A stretch of 64,000 nt of DNA from Gemella sp. zg-570 (GTDB lineage: Bacteria > Bacillota > Bacilli > Staphylococcales > Gemellaceae), in NCBI RefSeq assembly GCF_018866345.1, contig NZ_CP076443.1:1494666-1558665 (forward strand). The letters run 5' to 3'. This document shows, piece by piece, positions 1 through 9,903 of the stretch. The stretch's first letter is position 1; each line of letters starts with the position of its first letter. The notes under the pieces are model-generated. The model saw nothing but the letters and a program-made list of their open reading frames with translations, was not told the origin of the DNA and ran no database searches. Position numbers and translations under genes: made by a program.

Positions 1-20
1 GCAATAGGTAGTACTGTAGC

Positions 21-272
21 ATGTCCTTAAAAGAAATTATAATCTACAAATATAATGGTACTTTAATCAGTCTTTTTTGCTTAATGATTAATATACACAA
101 TCATATAGACAATATAAAAAATTATATATTAATATCATCTTTAATAATTATGACAACATTTATTTATGAAAAAATAACATATAATAAATATAGTCACATT
201 CCCATGTATAAATTACCATTAATATTCGTATACATATTTTATATTTATATTTATTTATATTTATTGAAGTAA
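21..272 (+). CDS. possible small membrane protein, unrecognised
   Basis: Open frame of 83 codons beginning with ATG, closed by an upstream in-frame TAG. The product is rich in Ile, Tyr and Leu with about three hydrophobic stretches, near residues 13-24, 36-48 and 66-82. I see no clear ribosome binding site and recognise no family. It ends about 30 bases before a good terminator, which slightly favours a real transcript. In very AT-rich DNA such an ORF can arise by chance. Another frame reads Ala-Ile-Gly-Ser-Thr-Val-Ala-Cys-Pro-stop at bases 1-30 and could equally be the tail of a gene entering from the left. Confidence 0.22.
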   Translation: MSLKEIIIYKYNGTLISLFCLMINIHNHIDNIKNYILISSLIIMTTFIYEKITYNKYSHIPMYKLPLIFVYIFYIYIYLYLLK

Positions 273-304
273 AATGTTGATGTATAGGTATATAATTTTA
301 AACA

Positions 305-334
305 AAAAAGACGACTAAAAAGTCGTCTTTTTTT
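305..334 (+). terminator. Rho-independent terminator
   Basis: Perfect 9-bp stem AAGACGACT / AGTCGTCTT with an AAAA loop and a run of seven T on the plus strand. It closes whatever is transcribed from the left edge. The same stem sequence recurs in the terminator at 25461-25485. Confidence 0.85.
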
Positions 335-439
335 ATATAAATTAACTTAAAAATTTTTTTGAAAATTATAAATTTGTAATAAAAAAATCATTATGTTAAA
401 ATTGTTACACTATTAAATTTGATTAAGGAGTTTTATATT

Positions 440-1591
440 ATGAATAATTTTGTCTTTCAAAATCCAACAAAAATTATTTTCGGAAAAAATCAAATAAGTA
501 ATCTAGCTAGCGAAATTGCTAACTACGGAAAAAACGTGCTACTTGTTTATGGTGGTGGAAGTATTAAACGTAATGGTATCTACGATAAAATTTTTAAGCA
601 ATTAGCCGATTTTAATATTGTAGAACTTTACGGAGTGGAACCAAACCCTCGTGTGACTACAGCCCAAAAAGGCGCTGATTTGATAAAAGAAAATAATATT
701 AATTTTGTTCTTGCCGTAGGTGGTGGTTCTGTTATCGACTGCACAAAACTTATAGTTGCAGCGGCTCATTATGAAGGTGACGCTTGGGATATAGTAACAA
801 GAAAACATATTCCTACAAAAGCTACTCCTTTTGGAACGATATTAACACTTGCAGCAACAGCATCAGAAATGAATGCAGGTAGCGTTATAACAAATTTAGA
901 AACACAGCAAAAGGTTGGCTGGGCTTCGCCACTTGTTTTTCCTAAATTTTCTATTTTAGACCCAACTTACACTTTCACACTACCAAAAAACCAAACTGTG
1001 AATGGTATAGTTGATATGATGAGCCATATCTGTGAACAATACTTTAACGAAGCTGACAATAGCGACTTGCACGATGCTATGATGGAGGGAGTTTTAAAAC
1101 AAATTATTCACTACGGACCTAAATGCTTAGAAAATCCCCAAGATTATGAAGCCCGTTCTGTTATCATGATGGCAGGTACCATAGCACTTAACGGTCAATT
1201 ACGTTGGGGCTTTGACGGCGATTGGGCTAGCCACGGTTTAGAACACGCAGTTAGTGCCGTTTTTGACATAGCACATGCAGAGGGCTTATCTATTCTAATG
1301 CCTAACTGGATGAAATATGTTATGCCAAACCACACTGCCAAATTCAAAAAATTTGCTGTCAATGTATTCGATGTAAATACTGAAGGTAAAACAGACCAAG
1401 AAATAGCCCTAGAAGGTATTAATAAATTACAAAACTTCTGGCAAGAAATCGGAGCACCTACAAAATTAACAGAAAAAAATATTCAAAAAGAAGATATACC
1501 TAGTATAGTAAATGCAATAGCTAGACCAGTAGGAACAATGCAGCCCCTATCAAAAGAAGGTGTCTACAAAATTTATGAAATGAGTTTATAA
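440..1591 (+). CDS. iron-containing alcohol dehydrogenase (butanol dehydrogenase type)
   Basis: Group III, NAD(P)H-dependent alcohol/aldehyde dehydrogenase, about 383 residues, of the BdhA/YugJ/YqhD type. Glycine-rich nucleotide-binding motifs are visible (GGGS near 38-41, GGGSVID near 94-100). The His-rich iron-binding region reads DMMSHICEQ, then HGLEHAVSAVFDIAHAEG near residues 260-280. I chose ATG 440 because AAGGAG lies 9 bases upstream; a longer frame from TTG 419 has no ribosome site. It stands alone between terminators at 305-334 and 1697-1722. The likely role is reduction of fermentation aldehydes to alcohols in the cytoplasm; the physiological substrate cannot be told from sequence. 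Confidence 0.93.
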   Translation: MNNFVFQNPTKIIFGKNQISNLASEIANYGKNVLLVYGGGSIKRNGIYDKIFKQLADFNIVELYGVEPNPRVTTAQKGADLIKENNINFVLAVGGGSVIDCTKLIVAAAHYEGDAWDIVTRKHIPTKATPFGTILTLAATASEMNAGSVITNLETQQKVGWASPLVFPKFSILDPTYTFTLPKNQTVNGIVDMMSHICEQYFNEADNSDLHDAMMEGVLKQIIHYGPKCLENPQDYEARSVIMMAGTIALNGQLRWGFDGDWASHGLEHAVSAVFDIAHAEGLSILMPNWMKYVMPNHTAKFKKFAVNVFDVNTEGKTDQEIALEGINKLQNFWQEIGAPTKLTEKNIQKEDIPSIVNAIARPVGTMQPLSKEGVYKIYEMSL

Positions 1592-1696
1592 GATATAAAT
1601 AATAAAATTTTTAAGAAATTATAATTACTTATTACATTTATTAAAAAAGTAAATAACACTTAAAAATTATAAAAAATTTTCAGCTTATCTAATTAA

Positions 1697-1722
1697 AAAA
1701 GAAGACTCGCAGGTCTTCTTTT
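1697..1722 (+). terminator. terminator of the alcohol dehydrogenase
   Basis: AAGAAGAC / GTCTTCTT stem of 8 bp with a 6-base loop, followed by TTTATTTTAT. Confidence 0.85.
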
Positions 1723-1800
1723 ATTTTATAATATTTTTAAAATTTTCTTGCACGTCTAAAAAATTAATAATTAGCATTTCTAACTATTACTTTATTTTAC

Positions 1801-2168
1801 TTAATCATGTATATAACCGCTAAATGTTACTAGATATTTATGATCATTTATTTGCACCACTGAATATATTTTTAAGTTTCCTCCAATCAAAGTATCGTAT
1901 TCTTCAGACTATTCAGAATAATAGTAGTTCCAAGGGTGTAGAACTTAAAGATGAATAATATACTTGTATTCTTTTAGCTTTTTGATGTAGAATTTCACCT
2001 CCATTAATAGTTGATACATAAACTTATTTCAGTAACAGTTACTGGAGCTGGTTCTTTTAAATTAAAAGCATTTTTCCCGCCTACGCTAGCCTCTTGAGTA
2101 ACAGGTATTAATAAAGTTATTGCAGAAAACATGCTAGCCAAAAACTCATATTTTAATATCTTAATCAT
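1801..2168 (-). pseudogene. remnant of a small secreted protein
   Basis: On the minus strand an ATG at 2168 opens a 54-codon frame with a typical signal peptide (MIKILKYEFLASMFSAIT, then LLIPVTQEAS). It runs off frame near 2015. Plausible coding sense continues in a second frame (VSTINGGEILHQKAKRIQVY) and then a third (EEYDTLIGGNLKIYSVVQ, ending SGYIHD-stop at 1801), with one internal stop. At least two frameshifts and one nonsense codon are needed to join them. The C-terminal part looks like a small beta-rich domain but I do not recognise the family. The start lies in the first frame with no strong ribosome site. Confidence 0.5.
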
Positions 2169-3119
2169 GAGAAACCCTTACTTTTATTAATTATTTAGTA
2201 TTATGTACATATACTAGCCAAAAGATAGCACAAAAAATTTTCAATAAAATATTAATATTTTAATTCAATAATAATTTTATATAATATAAAAAAACGACTA
2301 TTTATTATCTTTTTTCCTATATTTTAATATTATAAGTACATTAAATTTATTGCATGAATTGTCCAAATAGCTAAATTTTCATTAATCTTATATACAAAAT
2401 AACTAATAACTAAAATATTTAGTATTCTAATTATTACCTTAATTATTATACTTCTTTTCTTAACATTATGTATTAGATCCACACCTATTACTACTTAATA
2501 CTAGTGCGGTTGCTCCTATTTTGATTTTTCTATGTATTTGCTACTACATAAAATAAATAAAAATTTTTTATTTACGTTCAAATAGTATAAAAAAAAACAT
2601 AAAAAACAAGTCTTTTATTTGCTAAAAATATATGGTATAATGATGTAGTTGAGGCTTCCAAAGATAATATTTAAATTTAAATTATTAGGTAAGTTTTATT
2701 ATTTATTTTAATAATTCTAGCCTTGCTAATAGCAAAAAATATTAATAAAAATTACCTCTTCCCATATCAATTTTCAAATTCTTAATCCTATAAAAAATTA
2801 TAGCTATTTTTAAAATTTATTATAAAATTTTTATATCTTCTCCCCTAAAAATCTTCACCCATTTACAGACCTAAAACCTATATTAAAATATATTATCTGC
2901 TTGAAAATTTCTTATATAATTCAATATTTACTTAATCTAGTTTAAAATTTAGCATCTTTTAATTTTTTCTCCACATTTTAAAATTTCAATCTTTACCCTT
3001 TTAAAGCTACCCTTTCCTAATCAAAACAGCAAATAGTATTTATAACTTTACTAAGTTAAATATATTTTATATAATTAATCTTTAAAAAATTATTAAATTT
3101 ATATTGAAGTGAGGGTTAT
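2169..3119. other. long non-coding stretch, one possible promoter
   Basis: Nearly 1 kb of AT-rich DNA without a supportable gene. The best signal is an extended -10 (ATGGTATAAT) ending at 2640 on the plus strand, with no good -35. After it, near 2690-2770, one frame gives a hydrophobic stretch (VLLFILIILALLIAKN), but it is preceded directly by TAA and has no start codon. It may be debris of a membrane protein gene. I see no RNA structure I would defend. Confidence 0.4.
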
Positions 3120-3794
3120 ATGAATAAATTATTTTCTAAAAAGACAGGGGCTATTCTTTTTTTATTAAATGCCGCTGTCTATTTAACAACAGAATTTATC
3201 GCAGCTATCGGCACAGGCTACCCCCTAAAAGATGTTTACCTTTATAACTTTATCAGTTCACTAGGTGTCTATCCAAATGATTTTGTAAAAGATATTCCGC
3301 AAGGTTTTTCTCCTTTAGCCTGGGTTATGAATTTCGGTTTTATATTTACTGGACTAGTTTTCTTTCTTGCTTATTACTTGCTAATATTCCAAATAGTAAA
3401 AAAAGATAATAAAGCCTTTAGCTATATTTTACTGCTGATTTCTATAACTTTCATGTCAGGTAGTATCCTAGTCGGACTTTTCCAAGGTGGTGTTCCTTCA
3501 GAAGATGGCTTACACGGCTTAGGGGCAAGATTATCATTTTTAGCAGGTAATTCAACTTTAATTCTAAGTGGACTTGCCATAAGAGATAAAGACCTAAAAA
3601 AATATAAAATCATTAGCCTAGTTCTTGGAATTTTTGGAATTTGTTCAGCCTTTGGTATGCAAAATGCTATAAATAATCATAATCAACTACTCATGGTTGT
3701 ATTTGAACGCCTAACAGTTTATCCTATCACCCTTTGGCAGATTATTACGGGGCTAATTTTTTTAAGAAAATATAAAAATACTAACAATAAATAG
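3120..3794 (+). CDS. DUF998 family membrane protein
   Basis: 224-residue integral membrane protein with about six hydrophobic helices. The N-terminal stretch ILFLLNAAVYLTTEFIAA and the motif GLGARLSFLAGNSTLILSG resemble the DUF998 family, whose function is unknown. GTGAGG lies 8 bases before the ATG at 3120. The gene is monocistronic and converges on divIC, with a shared bidirectional terminator overlapping its 3' end. Apparently intact; no biochemical role can be assigned. Confidence 0.75.
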   Translation: MNKLFSKKTGAILFLLNAAVYLTTEFIAAIGTGYPLKDVYLYNFISSLGVYPNDFVKDIPQGFSPLAWVMNFGFIFTGLVFFLAYYLLIFQIVKKDNKAFSYILLLISITFMSGSILVGLFQGGVPSEDGLHGLGARLSFLAGNSTLILSGLAIRDKDLKKYKIISLVLGIFGICSAFGMQNAINNHNQLLMVVFERLTVYPITLWQIITGLIFLRKYKNTNNK

Positions 3795-3811
3795 GTTATT
3801 ATTAGTATTTT
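3775..3811. terminator. bidirectional terminator between DUF998 gene and divIC
   Basis: Arms 3775-3790 and 3796-3811 pair over 16 bp with one mismatch around a 5-base loop. The A-tract on one side and T-tract on the other serve both convergent genes. The left arm overlaps the last codons of the DUF998 gene. Confidence 0.75.
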
Positions 3812-3814
3812 CCT

Positions 3815-4321
3815 TTATTCATCACTCTTTTTTTCTTTTTCTGATTTTTTATCATTTTTCTTTTCATCAGGTTTTTTAATAATACTTTCGTTAATTTGCT
3901 TTGATTTGTCTATATTGGCTAATTTCTCATCTAAATTGTCAAACATAATAGACTTGCTGGCATTTTTAAGATAATTTTCCCCTATTGGCAAATTAAAAAT
4001 AATTTCTCCGTCATAGCTAAGGGCATATTCTTGACGGACAAAGTCTGTAATAAAGTAGGGGTCTTTTAGCTTATTAATTATAACCTCATTTACCTTATTT
4101 TCTGTTTGCAACTGGCTGATTTGATTTTCCTGATTTTGTAGAGTTTCTTCCAGCCTTCTTTTCTCCTTAGAGTAGAAATAGGTTCTAACCAATGTTAATG
4201 TTAATAAGACTAGGCACACAGATAAAATTATATAGGCTCTTCTTTTTCTGTATTTCATTTTTGCCTTAATAACATCTCGTCTAAAGTTTTTATCATCTTT
4301 TCTTATTTTTTCTTTAGACAT
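3815..4321 (-). CDS. divIC: DivIC/FtsB-type septum formation initiator
   Basis: 168-residue bitopic membrane protein. A basic cytoplasmic N-terminus is followed by one transmembrane helix near residues 30-50 (AYIILSVCLVLLTLTLV). Next comes a coiled coil at about 52-85 (KRRLEETLQNQENQISQLQ) and the conserved DPYFITDFVRQEYALSYDGE segment typical of DivIC. It takes part in the FtsL-DivIB-DivIC divisome subcomplex. The charged Lys/Glu-rich tail is longer than in Bacillus DivIC (about 125 residues). It follows rqcP by 13 bases, the same neighbourhood as yabO-divIC in Bacillus. Lipid II enzymes and ftsH do not follow; a DUF998 gene converges instead. Confidence 0.87.
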   Translation of the reverse strand: MSKEKIRKDDKNFRRDVIKAKMKYRKRRAYIILSVCLVLLTLTLVRTYFYSKEKRRLEETLQNQENQISQLQTENKVNEVIINKLKDPYFITDFVRQEYALSYDGEIIFNLPIGENYLKNASKSIMFDNLDEKLANIDKSKQINESIIKKPDEKKNDKKSEKEKKSDE

Positions 4322-4334
4322 TGATTATCCCCCC

Positions 4335-4595
4335 TTATTCTAATCTTTCTTTTTCTGAAATTAATTTAAACATTTTTACTGCATCTTCTTTTTTGACGCT
4401 GTCTTTTATTTCTAAAACTTCATATTCCACTTCTTTTTTGGCAAAGTAAATCCTAATTTTATCTCCTACTTTTAACGAAGTAGATGCTTTAGCAACTTTC
4501 CCATTTACCCAGATATATCCTTTTTGGCATATTTCGTTGGCAATGGTTCTTCTTTTTATTATGCGTGAAACTTTTAAAAATTTATCCAATCTCAT
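4335..4595 (-). CDS. rqcP: S4-domain RNA-binding protein RqcP (YabO)
   Basis: 86 residues made almost entirely of one S4 RNA-binding domain: [16 protein letters not shown] at the start, then the [21 protein letters not shown] loop. The family is known as RqcP/YabO, which binds stalled 50S-peptidyl-tRNA and helps RqcH add alanine tails; HslR/Hsp15 is a relative. Length and position before divIC match YabO. The ribosome site GGAGG lies about 8 bases upstream of the ATG. Confidence 0.9.
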   Translation of the reverse strand: MRLDKFLKVSRIIKRRTIANEICQKGYIWVNGKVAKASTSLKVGDKIRIYFAKKEVEYEVLEIKDSVKKEDAVKMFKLISEKERLE

Positions 4596-4698
4596 AAAAT
4601 AAACCTCCGTTTATTCGTATAATTATTATTACACATAAATATAAGTTTAGCAATTATAATTTATAAAAAGTTAAAATTTATAACTAATTTTAAAATTT

Positions 4699-5275
4699 TT
4701 AGCTGACTTCATTACTATAATTTATGGCTCTTGCTATTTTCGGTTTAGCTTCTTTAGAGGCAATAGAAAATTTTTCTAGTATTTTCTCAAAGTCAATTTT
4801 CCCCTGTTCATAGTCTGCAACTTCAAATTCTAATTCATAGTCTACTAGCTCTTTTAAAAAATATGTTTTATCCATCACCAAAAGCCCCTCTGGGATTTCT
4901 TTTTCCTTGCGAATAGTTTTTATCTGCTGAATTAAGACTAAATCCTCGTCTACATTAAAGGCTAATAATTTTTCCTTTATCAGCCTTGGCAAACTGGCAA
5001 CTTTCAAACTTGCTACAAGTTCCTTATTTTCCCATACTTCATTAATTTCTATATTAGATCTAGCTCCTTTTATTTTTAAGGTTATCTCACTTTTATTATT
5101 AGTATGACGAATACGCAGGGCTGCATTATTATTTTTTAGGCTTTGCCTGCTATCTTCATAGTAGTAATTACTATTCTTAATAGTCCCTAACTTATCTAAA
5201 TTATAGTATTTGTAAATAGCCTCATATTCTTTTTTATTCAACATATTTTTAAATTCTATTTCTATTTCCGGCATA

Positions 5276-5283
<8 letters not shown>
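4699..5283 (-). CDS. CYTH-domain protein (YjbK-like triphosphate tunnel metalloenzyme)
   Basis: 194 residues with the CYTH signature EIEIEFK near the N-terminus, RIRH and TLKIKGA strands, and acidic strands such as YELEFEVADYE, as expected for a triphosphate tunnel. Family members hydrolyse inorganic triphosphate or related polyphosphates using Mg or Mn; the exact substrate here is unknown. The reading frame overlaps the end of the upstream methylase by 8 bases, suggesting translational coupling. MPEIEIEF at 5274 is an alternative start that removes four residues. Confidence 0.85.
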
Positions 5284-6736
<1,453 letters not shown>

Positions 6737-6870
6737 ACAATACTCCTTATGACTTATTAGTAGTATTATACTATAAATAACTTTTTAATAACATAATTTA
6801 AATTTATAATTTATTTTGTTATTGTATTTAGGGAAATTTAGTTGCTTTTATTTTTTATTGTTAGGTAAAA

Positions 6871-6905
6871 TAAAAAATCTTGTAACTAAGTTACAAGATT
6901 TTTGT
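6871..6905. terminator. terminator of the LysM/NlpC gene
   Basis: AAAATCTTGTAA / TTACAAGATTTT, 12-bp stem with a 5-base loop. T-rich DNA follows on both strands, so it can also shield the divergent yabN region. Confidence 0.85.
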
Positions 6906-6911
6906 TTATTA

Positions 6912-7802
6912 TTAAGCTACGCGAACAAATACTCTTCCACTGCCACCATAAGCACTGCTTTCAACTGTTTGATTCCAGTTATAACCACCGTGAATAGCAC
7001 GACCGTTACCCGCATATACAGCAATGTGAGGCACTCCGTATCCACCGTCAGCATAGTAAATTAAGTCTCCTGGTTGAGCTTCTTCTGCTGAAACTACACT
7101 TCCTAAACTTAAGTAGCCAGCTGGCCAATCGTGGAAATTAATTCCTACACTTCTTAATGAGTTAGTAACCAACATTGTACAGTCTTGGTAGACACCAACT
7201 TGGGCTCTAGCCGCTGCTAAGATAGCTGCTCCCTTCCCACTTACATTTGCTACTGGGCTAACCACAGGTGCTGGAGTTTCTACCACAGGTGCTGGGGGGG
7301 CTACAACTTCTTCTGCCGGTGCTACCACTGGAGTTGGTGCAATTACTGGTTCAACTGCTACAGCTTCTTCAGAACTAGCTTGAGCAACTTCTTCTGTTAC
7401 TAACAATTCTTTACTTACATTAAGTGAACGACCCACTAAAACAAAGTTTGGATTTGCAATTTTATTATTTTTTGCTAAAACGTCTACTGAAACTCCGAAT
7501 TTAAGAGAGATTTTGTATAATGAATCTCCTGGAAGAACAGTATAAAATCCATTTTCTTCTGCTTGTGCTACTTGAGCAGATACAGTATTATATGTAAGTT
7601 GATCCCCTGGGTGGATTAAACTACTTGTTAAATTGTTATCTCTCATAAGTTGTTCAACTGTTGTCCCATTGTTACGTGCTATATCCCAAAGAGTATCTCC
7701 TGATTTTACTGTGTAAGTATCAGCATCAGCTATTGTAGAAAGTCCTAGTGTTATAGTTGATATAAGTGCCGTTCCTGCTACAAATTTTTGTAATCTTCCC
7801 AT
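6912..7802 (-). CDS. secreted LysM-NlpC/P60-type peptidoglycan hydrolase
   Basis: 296 residues. A signal peptide (residues 1-28, ending in TIADADT) precedes two LysM domains near 29-72 (YTVKSGDTLWDIARNNGTT) and 85-130 (FYTVLPGDSLYKISLKFGVS). A Pro/Ala/Val/Glu-rich linker leads to an NlpC/P60-like papain-fold domain near 190-296. The catalytic Cys lies in YQDCTMLV, the His in VPHIAVYAG, and IHGGYNWNQT follows. It likely cleaves peptide stems during wall growth or daughter-cell separation. Start ATG 7802 has AAAGGAG 8 bases upstream; a longer frame starts inside the leader. Monocistronic, with a WalR-type site about 145 bases upstream. Confidence 0.9.
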   Translation of the reverse strand: MGRLQKFVAGTALISTITLGLSTIADADTYTVKSGDTLWDIARNNGTTVEQLMRDNNLTSSLIHPGDQLTYNTVSAQVAQAEENGFYTVLPGDSLYKISLKFGVSVDVLAKNNKIANPNFVLVGRSLNVSKELLVTEEVAQASSEEAVAVEPVIAPTPVVAPAEEVVAPPAPVVETPAPVVSPVANVSGKGAAILAAARAQVGVYQDCTMLVTNSLRSVGINFHDWPAGYLSLGSVVSAEEAQPGDLIYYADGGYGVPHIAVYAGNGRAIHGGYNWNQTVESSAYGGSGRVFVRVA

Positions 7803-8144
7803 TAAATTTTCTCCTTTAATCATTAATTTCTTTTTTATAAATTAATATCCCTTATCTTATTTTTTAAAATACAAAAGTTAAAAATAATTTATATCCTTAA
7901 CTACAATATAAATTCTAATATACTTTTTTTATTAATGCAATAGCTGTAACACCTTTGTAATAAAAGTGATATTCCTCTGAAATAGTATTGCAAAAACAAA
8001 TTTAAGAAAGCTTGATATAGCAAGTATTCTTTAAATATATTACAAAAAATATATAAAATTTATTTCTTTATTTTAATCATCTTTTATAGTGTTATTTTTA
8101 TAGGGGATTGTTATTATATATTTAAGCAAAGGAGATTAGAGAAT
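7803..8144. other. intergenic region between LysM gene and ccdA remnant
   Basis: About 340 bases with no gene. It holds the upstream region of the minus-strand LysM gene with a WalR-type direct repeat (7945-7961), and the leader of the plus-strand ccdA remnant with GGAG at 8131-8134. No riboswitch-like structure recognised. Confidence 0.5.
7945..7961 (+). promoter_or_regulatory. candidate WalR (VicR/YycF) box
   Basis: TGTAAC-N5-TGTAAT matches the published WalR consensus TGTWAH-N5-TGTWAH exactly. It sits about 145 bases upstream of a cell-wall hydrolase, a classic WalR target class. Caution: the repeat reads on the plus strand while the hydrolase is on the minus strand, whereas activating WalR boxes usually share the gene's orientation. 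Confidence 0.42.
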
Positions 8145-8844
8145 TTGCAAAATATAAAATTACTAGCTCTTTTTATTGATATTTACTTTCATTTTTCGCT
8201 ATGCATTATACCTATTATCCCCATATATAAGTATGCTTTCAGTAAGGGAGGAGAATTAGATGCTCGGGGTAATATTACTTTCAATAGAAAGAAAGCTATA
8301 ATTAATTCACTTTTCTTTATTATGGTTATAGCTATAACATTTTTTATTATAGATTTTGCTACTTGCTTTATCAGTAGCTTTTTTAAACATACAAATTAAA
8401 ATTATTCAAATTATTAGTTGTATTCTAATTATCAGTATGGGCTTAATCCAAATAGGACTTATCAATTTTAATTTCTTTAAGCAAGAATTTTCTCTAAAGA
8501 AAAGAAAATTTCAAAAAATAAATCCCCTAGTTGCTATTATTATGGGTTTTACATTTAGCTTTTCTTGGACAAGCTGCATTGGATCAATACTTGCCAGCGT
8601 CTTTTTGTATGCGAGTAGCCACACAGGACTAATGGGCATGATAATGATTTTAGTACATTCACTGGGTTTTATTCCACCATTTTTAATTGTGACAATCTTT
8701 ACAACAAAAATACTGAATATATTAAAAAAGAAAACAAATATTTTAAAATACGCAGTTACTATTTCTGGAATAATCTTAATTCTTATAGGTATTTCTATTT
8801 TAACTGGTTATTTCCAAAATATAGTAATTAGATATTTTATTTAA
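8145..8844 (+). pseudogene. ccdA: CcdA-like cytochrome c biogenesis/thiol-reductant membrane protein, decayed
   Basis: Two overlapping frames together resemble a CcdA/DsbD membrane domain of about 235 residues. The N-terminal part (8145-8399) holds PIIPIYKYAFSKGGELDARG; the C-terminal part (8356-8844) holds MGFTFSFSWTSCIGSILASV. They are joined by a frameshift near 8360-8395. The redox motifs are worn: the usual SPC-LP-IP reads SLCIIPIIP and the usual WTPCIGP reads WTSCIGS, losing key prolines. No ATG start remains at the 5' end, only TTG. CcdA passes electrons from cytosolic thioredoxin to extracellular thiol proteins; its partner tlpA follows by 11 bases and is broken too. Confidence 0.7.
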
Positions 8845-8855
8845 GGAGCTTTAAA

Positions 8856-9429
8856 ATGAAAAAATTATACCAATTCTATTGACTTTATCCTTAATAACTA
8901 CGGCTTGCTCTAAGGAAGAAAAAATACAGCGACACAAGAGCCTAGCCAAAAAACTGAAACTACTAAAAGTCAAACGACAGGCAAAAAAGAAGTCTTTAAT
9001 TTTACAGCAAGAGATATTGACGGCAACGAGGTAAAACTTAGTGATTTTAAGGGCAAAAAAGTTTATATTAATATGTGGGCGTCTTGGTGCGGATCGTGTA
9101 TCAAAGAAATTCCAGAACTAGAGGAAGTCTATCAAAAATTAAAAAATAAAGATGATGTGGTGTTATTGTCAATGACTTCGCCAAGCGATGCAGAATTTAA
9201 AAATGTCAATGCACAAGACAATAAAAAAGATGTTATTTTAGACAGGGTAAAAAGTTTGGGTATTAGCTACCCAGTTTTATTCGACTACAACGGCAGATTT
9301 ATTATAAACTACGCTATCCGTTCATTTCCAACTCATATTTTTATAAATTCTGACGGAACTATTAATTATCAATTCCCCGGTTCTATCAATAAAGAAATAT
9401 TAGAAAAAAATATTAATGAATTAACATAA
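8856..9429 (+). pseudogene. TlpA/ResA-like extracytoplasmic thioredoxin lipoprotein, frameshifted
   Basis: AAGGAG lies 8 bases before ATG 8856. The first frame stops after eight codons. One base over, the frame gives a lipoprotein signal (ILLTLSLITTAC, Cys at the lipobox). After a second shift near 8925 it gives TQEPSQKTETTKSQTTGKKE and the thioredoxin-like domain DIDGNEVKLSDFKGKKVYIN, WASWCGSCIKEIPEL. The CxxC catalytic pair is intact, as is the cis-Pro region SFPTHIF. Both shifts lie at A-runs (A6 near 8859-8863 and A6 near 8918-8925). In related bacteria such ccdA-tlpA pairs feed electrons to methionine sulfoxide reductase; no msr gene follows here. Confidence 0.72.
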
Positions 9430-9431
9430 AT

Positions 9432-9533
9432 AAAAACTAGCTACTATCTTGTAACTAGCCTTTATTTTATATTTTTTCTAAGTAAAATCTAAAAAATTAT
9501 TTTGCTACTAGCTTATAGCCTAAGTGAATTTTA
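9432..9533. repeat. direct repeat copy 1 (terminator-containing, about 100 bp)
   Basis: Shares about 100 bases with 9748-9848 at roughly 95% identity by eye: the ACTAGCTACTATCTTG hairpin, TTCTAAGTAAAATCTAAA, ATTATTTTGCTACT and CTAAGTGAATTTT. It starts just after the tlpA stop codon and includes a terminator-like stem (ACTAGCTAC / GTAACTAGC, with mismatches) and T-rich tail. Confidence 0.8.
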
Positions 9534-9747
9534 AATTTACGCTAATATCCCTAACATAAAATTTAAAAAGCTAGGATAAAATCTTACATTATATAGTTGC
9601 TATCAAAATATAAATTTAAAATAGTATATTCAAAAATAAATGCCATAAAATTTTTTCTAAATTTCTAAATTTTACTTCTTGCTATTAAATTAATTTCTAC
9701 TAAATTCATCTCAATATTTAAGTTAAATATTAGGGTCTTTGATAGCA

Positions 9748-9848
9748 AAAAACTAGCTACTATCTTGTAACTAGCCTTTATTTATAATTTTTCTAAGTAA
9801 AATCTAAAAAATTATTTTGCTACTGGCTTATATCTAAGTGAATTTTTT
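9748..9848. repeat. direct repeat copy 2 (terminator-containing)
   Basis: Second copy of the unit at 9432-9533, same orientation, about 316 bases downstream and just before the stop of the convergent ABC ATPase gene. The roughly 215 bases between copies have no ORF or recognisable family, so the copies may mark a duplication or a deleted gene. Confidence 0.8.
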
Positions 9849-9903
9849 AAGATAACTACTTATTTAAACCTAAACTTATTAATACAGAAAATAAAATTTT
9901 ACT

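Noticed and set aside
1..30. Possible C-terminal tail of a gene entering from the left (AIGSTVACP-stop)
   Set aside because: Only nine codons are visible; cannot be separated from chance.
305..334. Shared terminator stem with 25461-25485 as a mobile repeat
   Set aside because: Only the stem is shared; flanks differ, and short strong stems recur by chance or selection.
602..808. Minus-strand ORF within the alcohol dehydrogenase gene
   Set aside because: Antisense shadow of a well-supported gene; no start signals.
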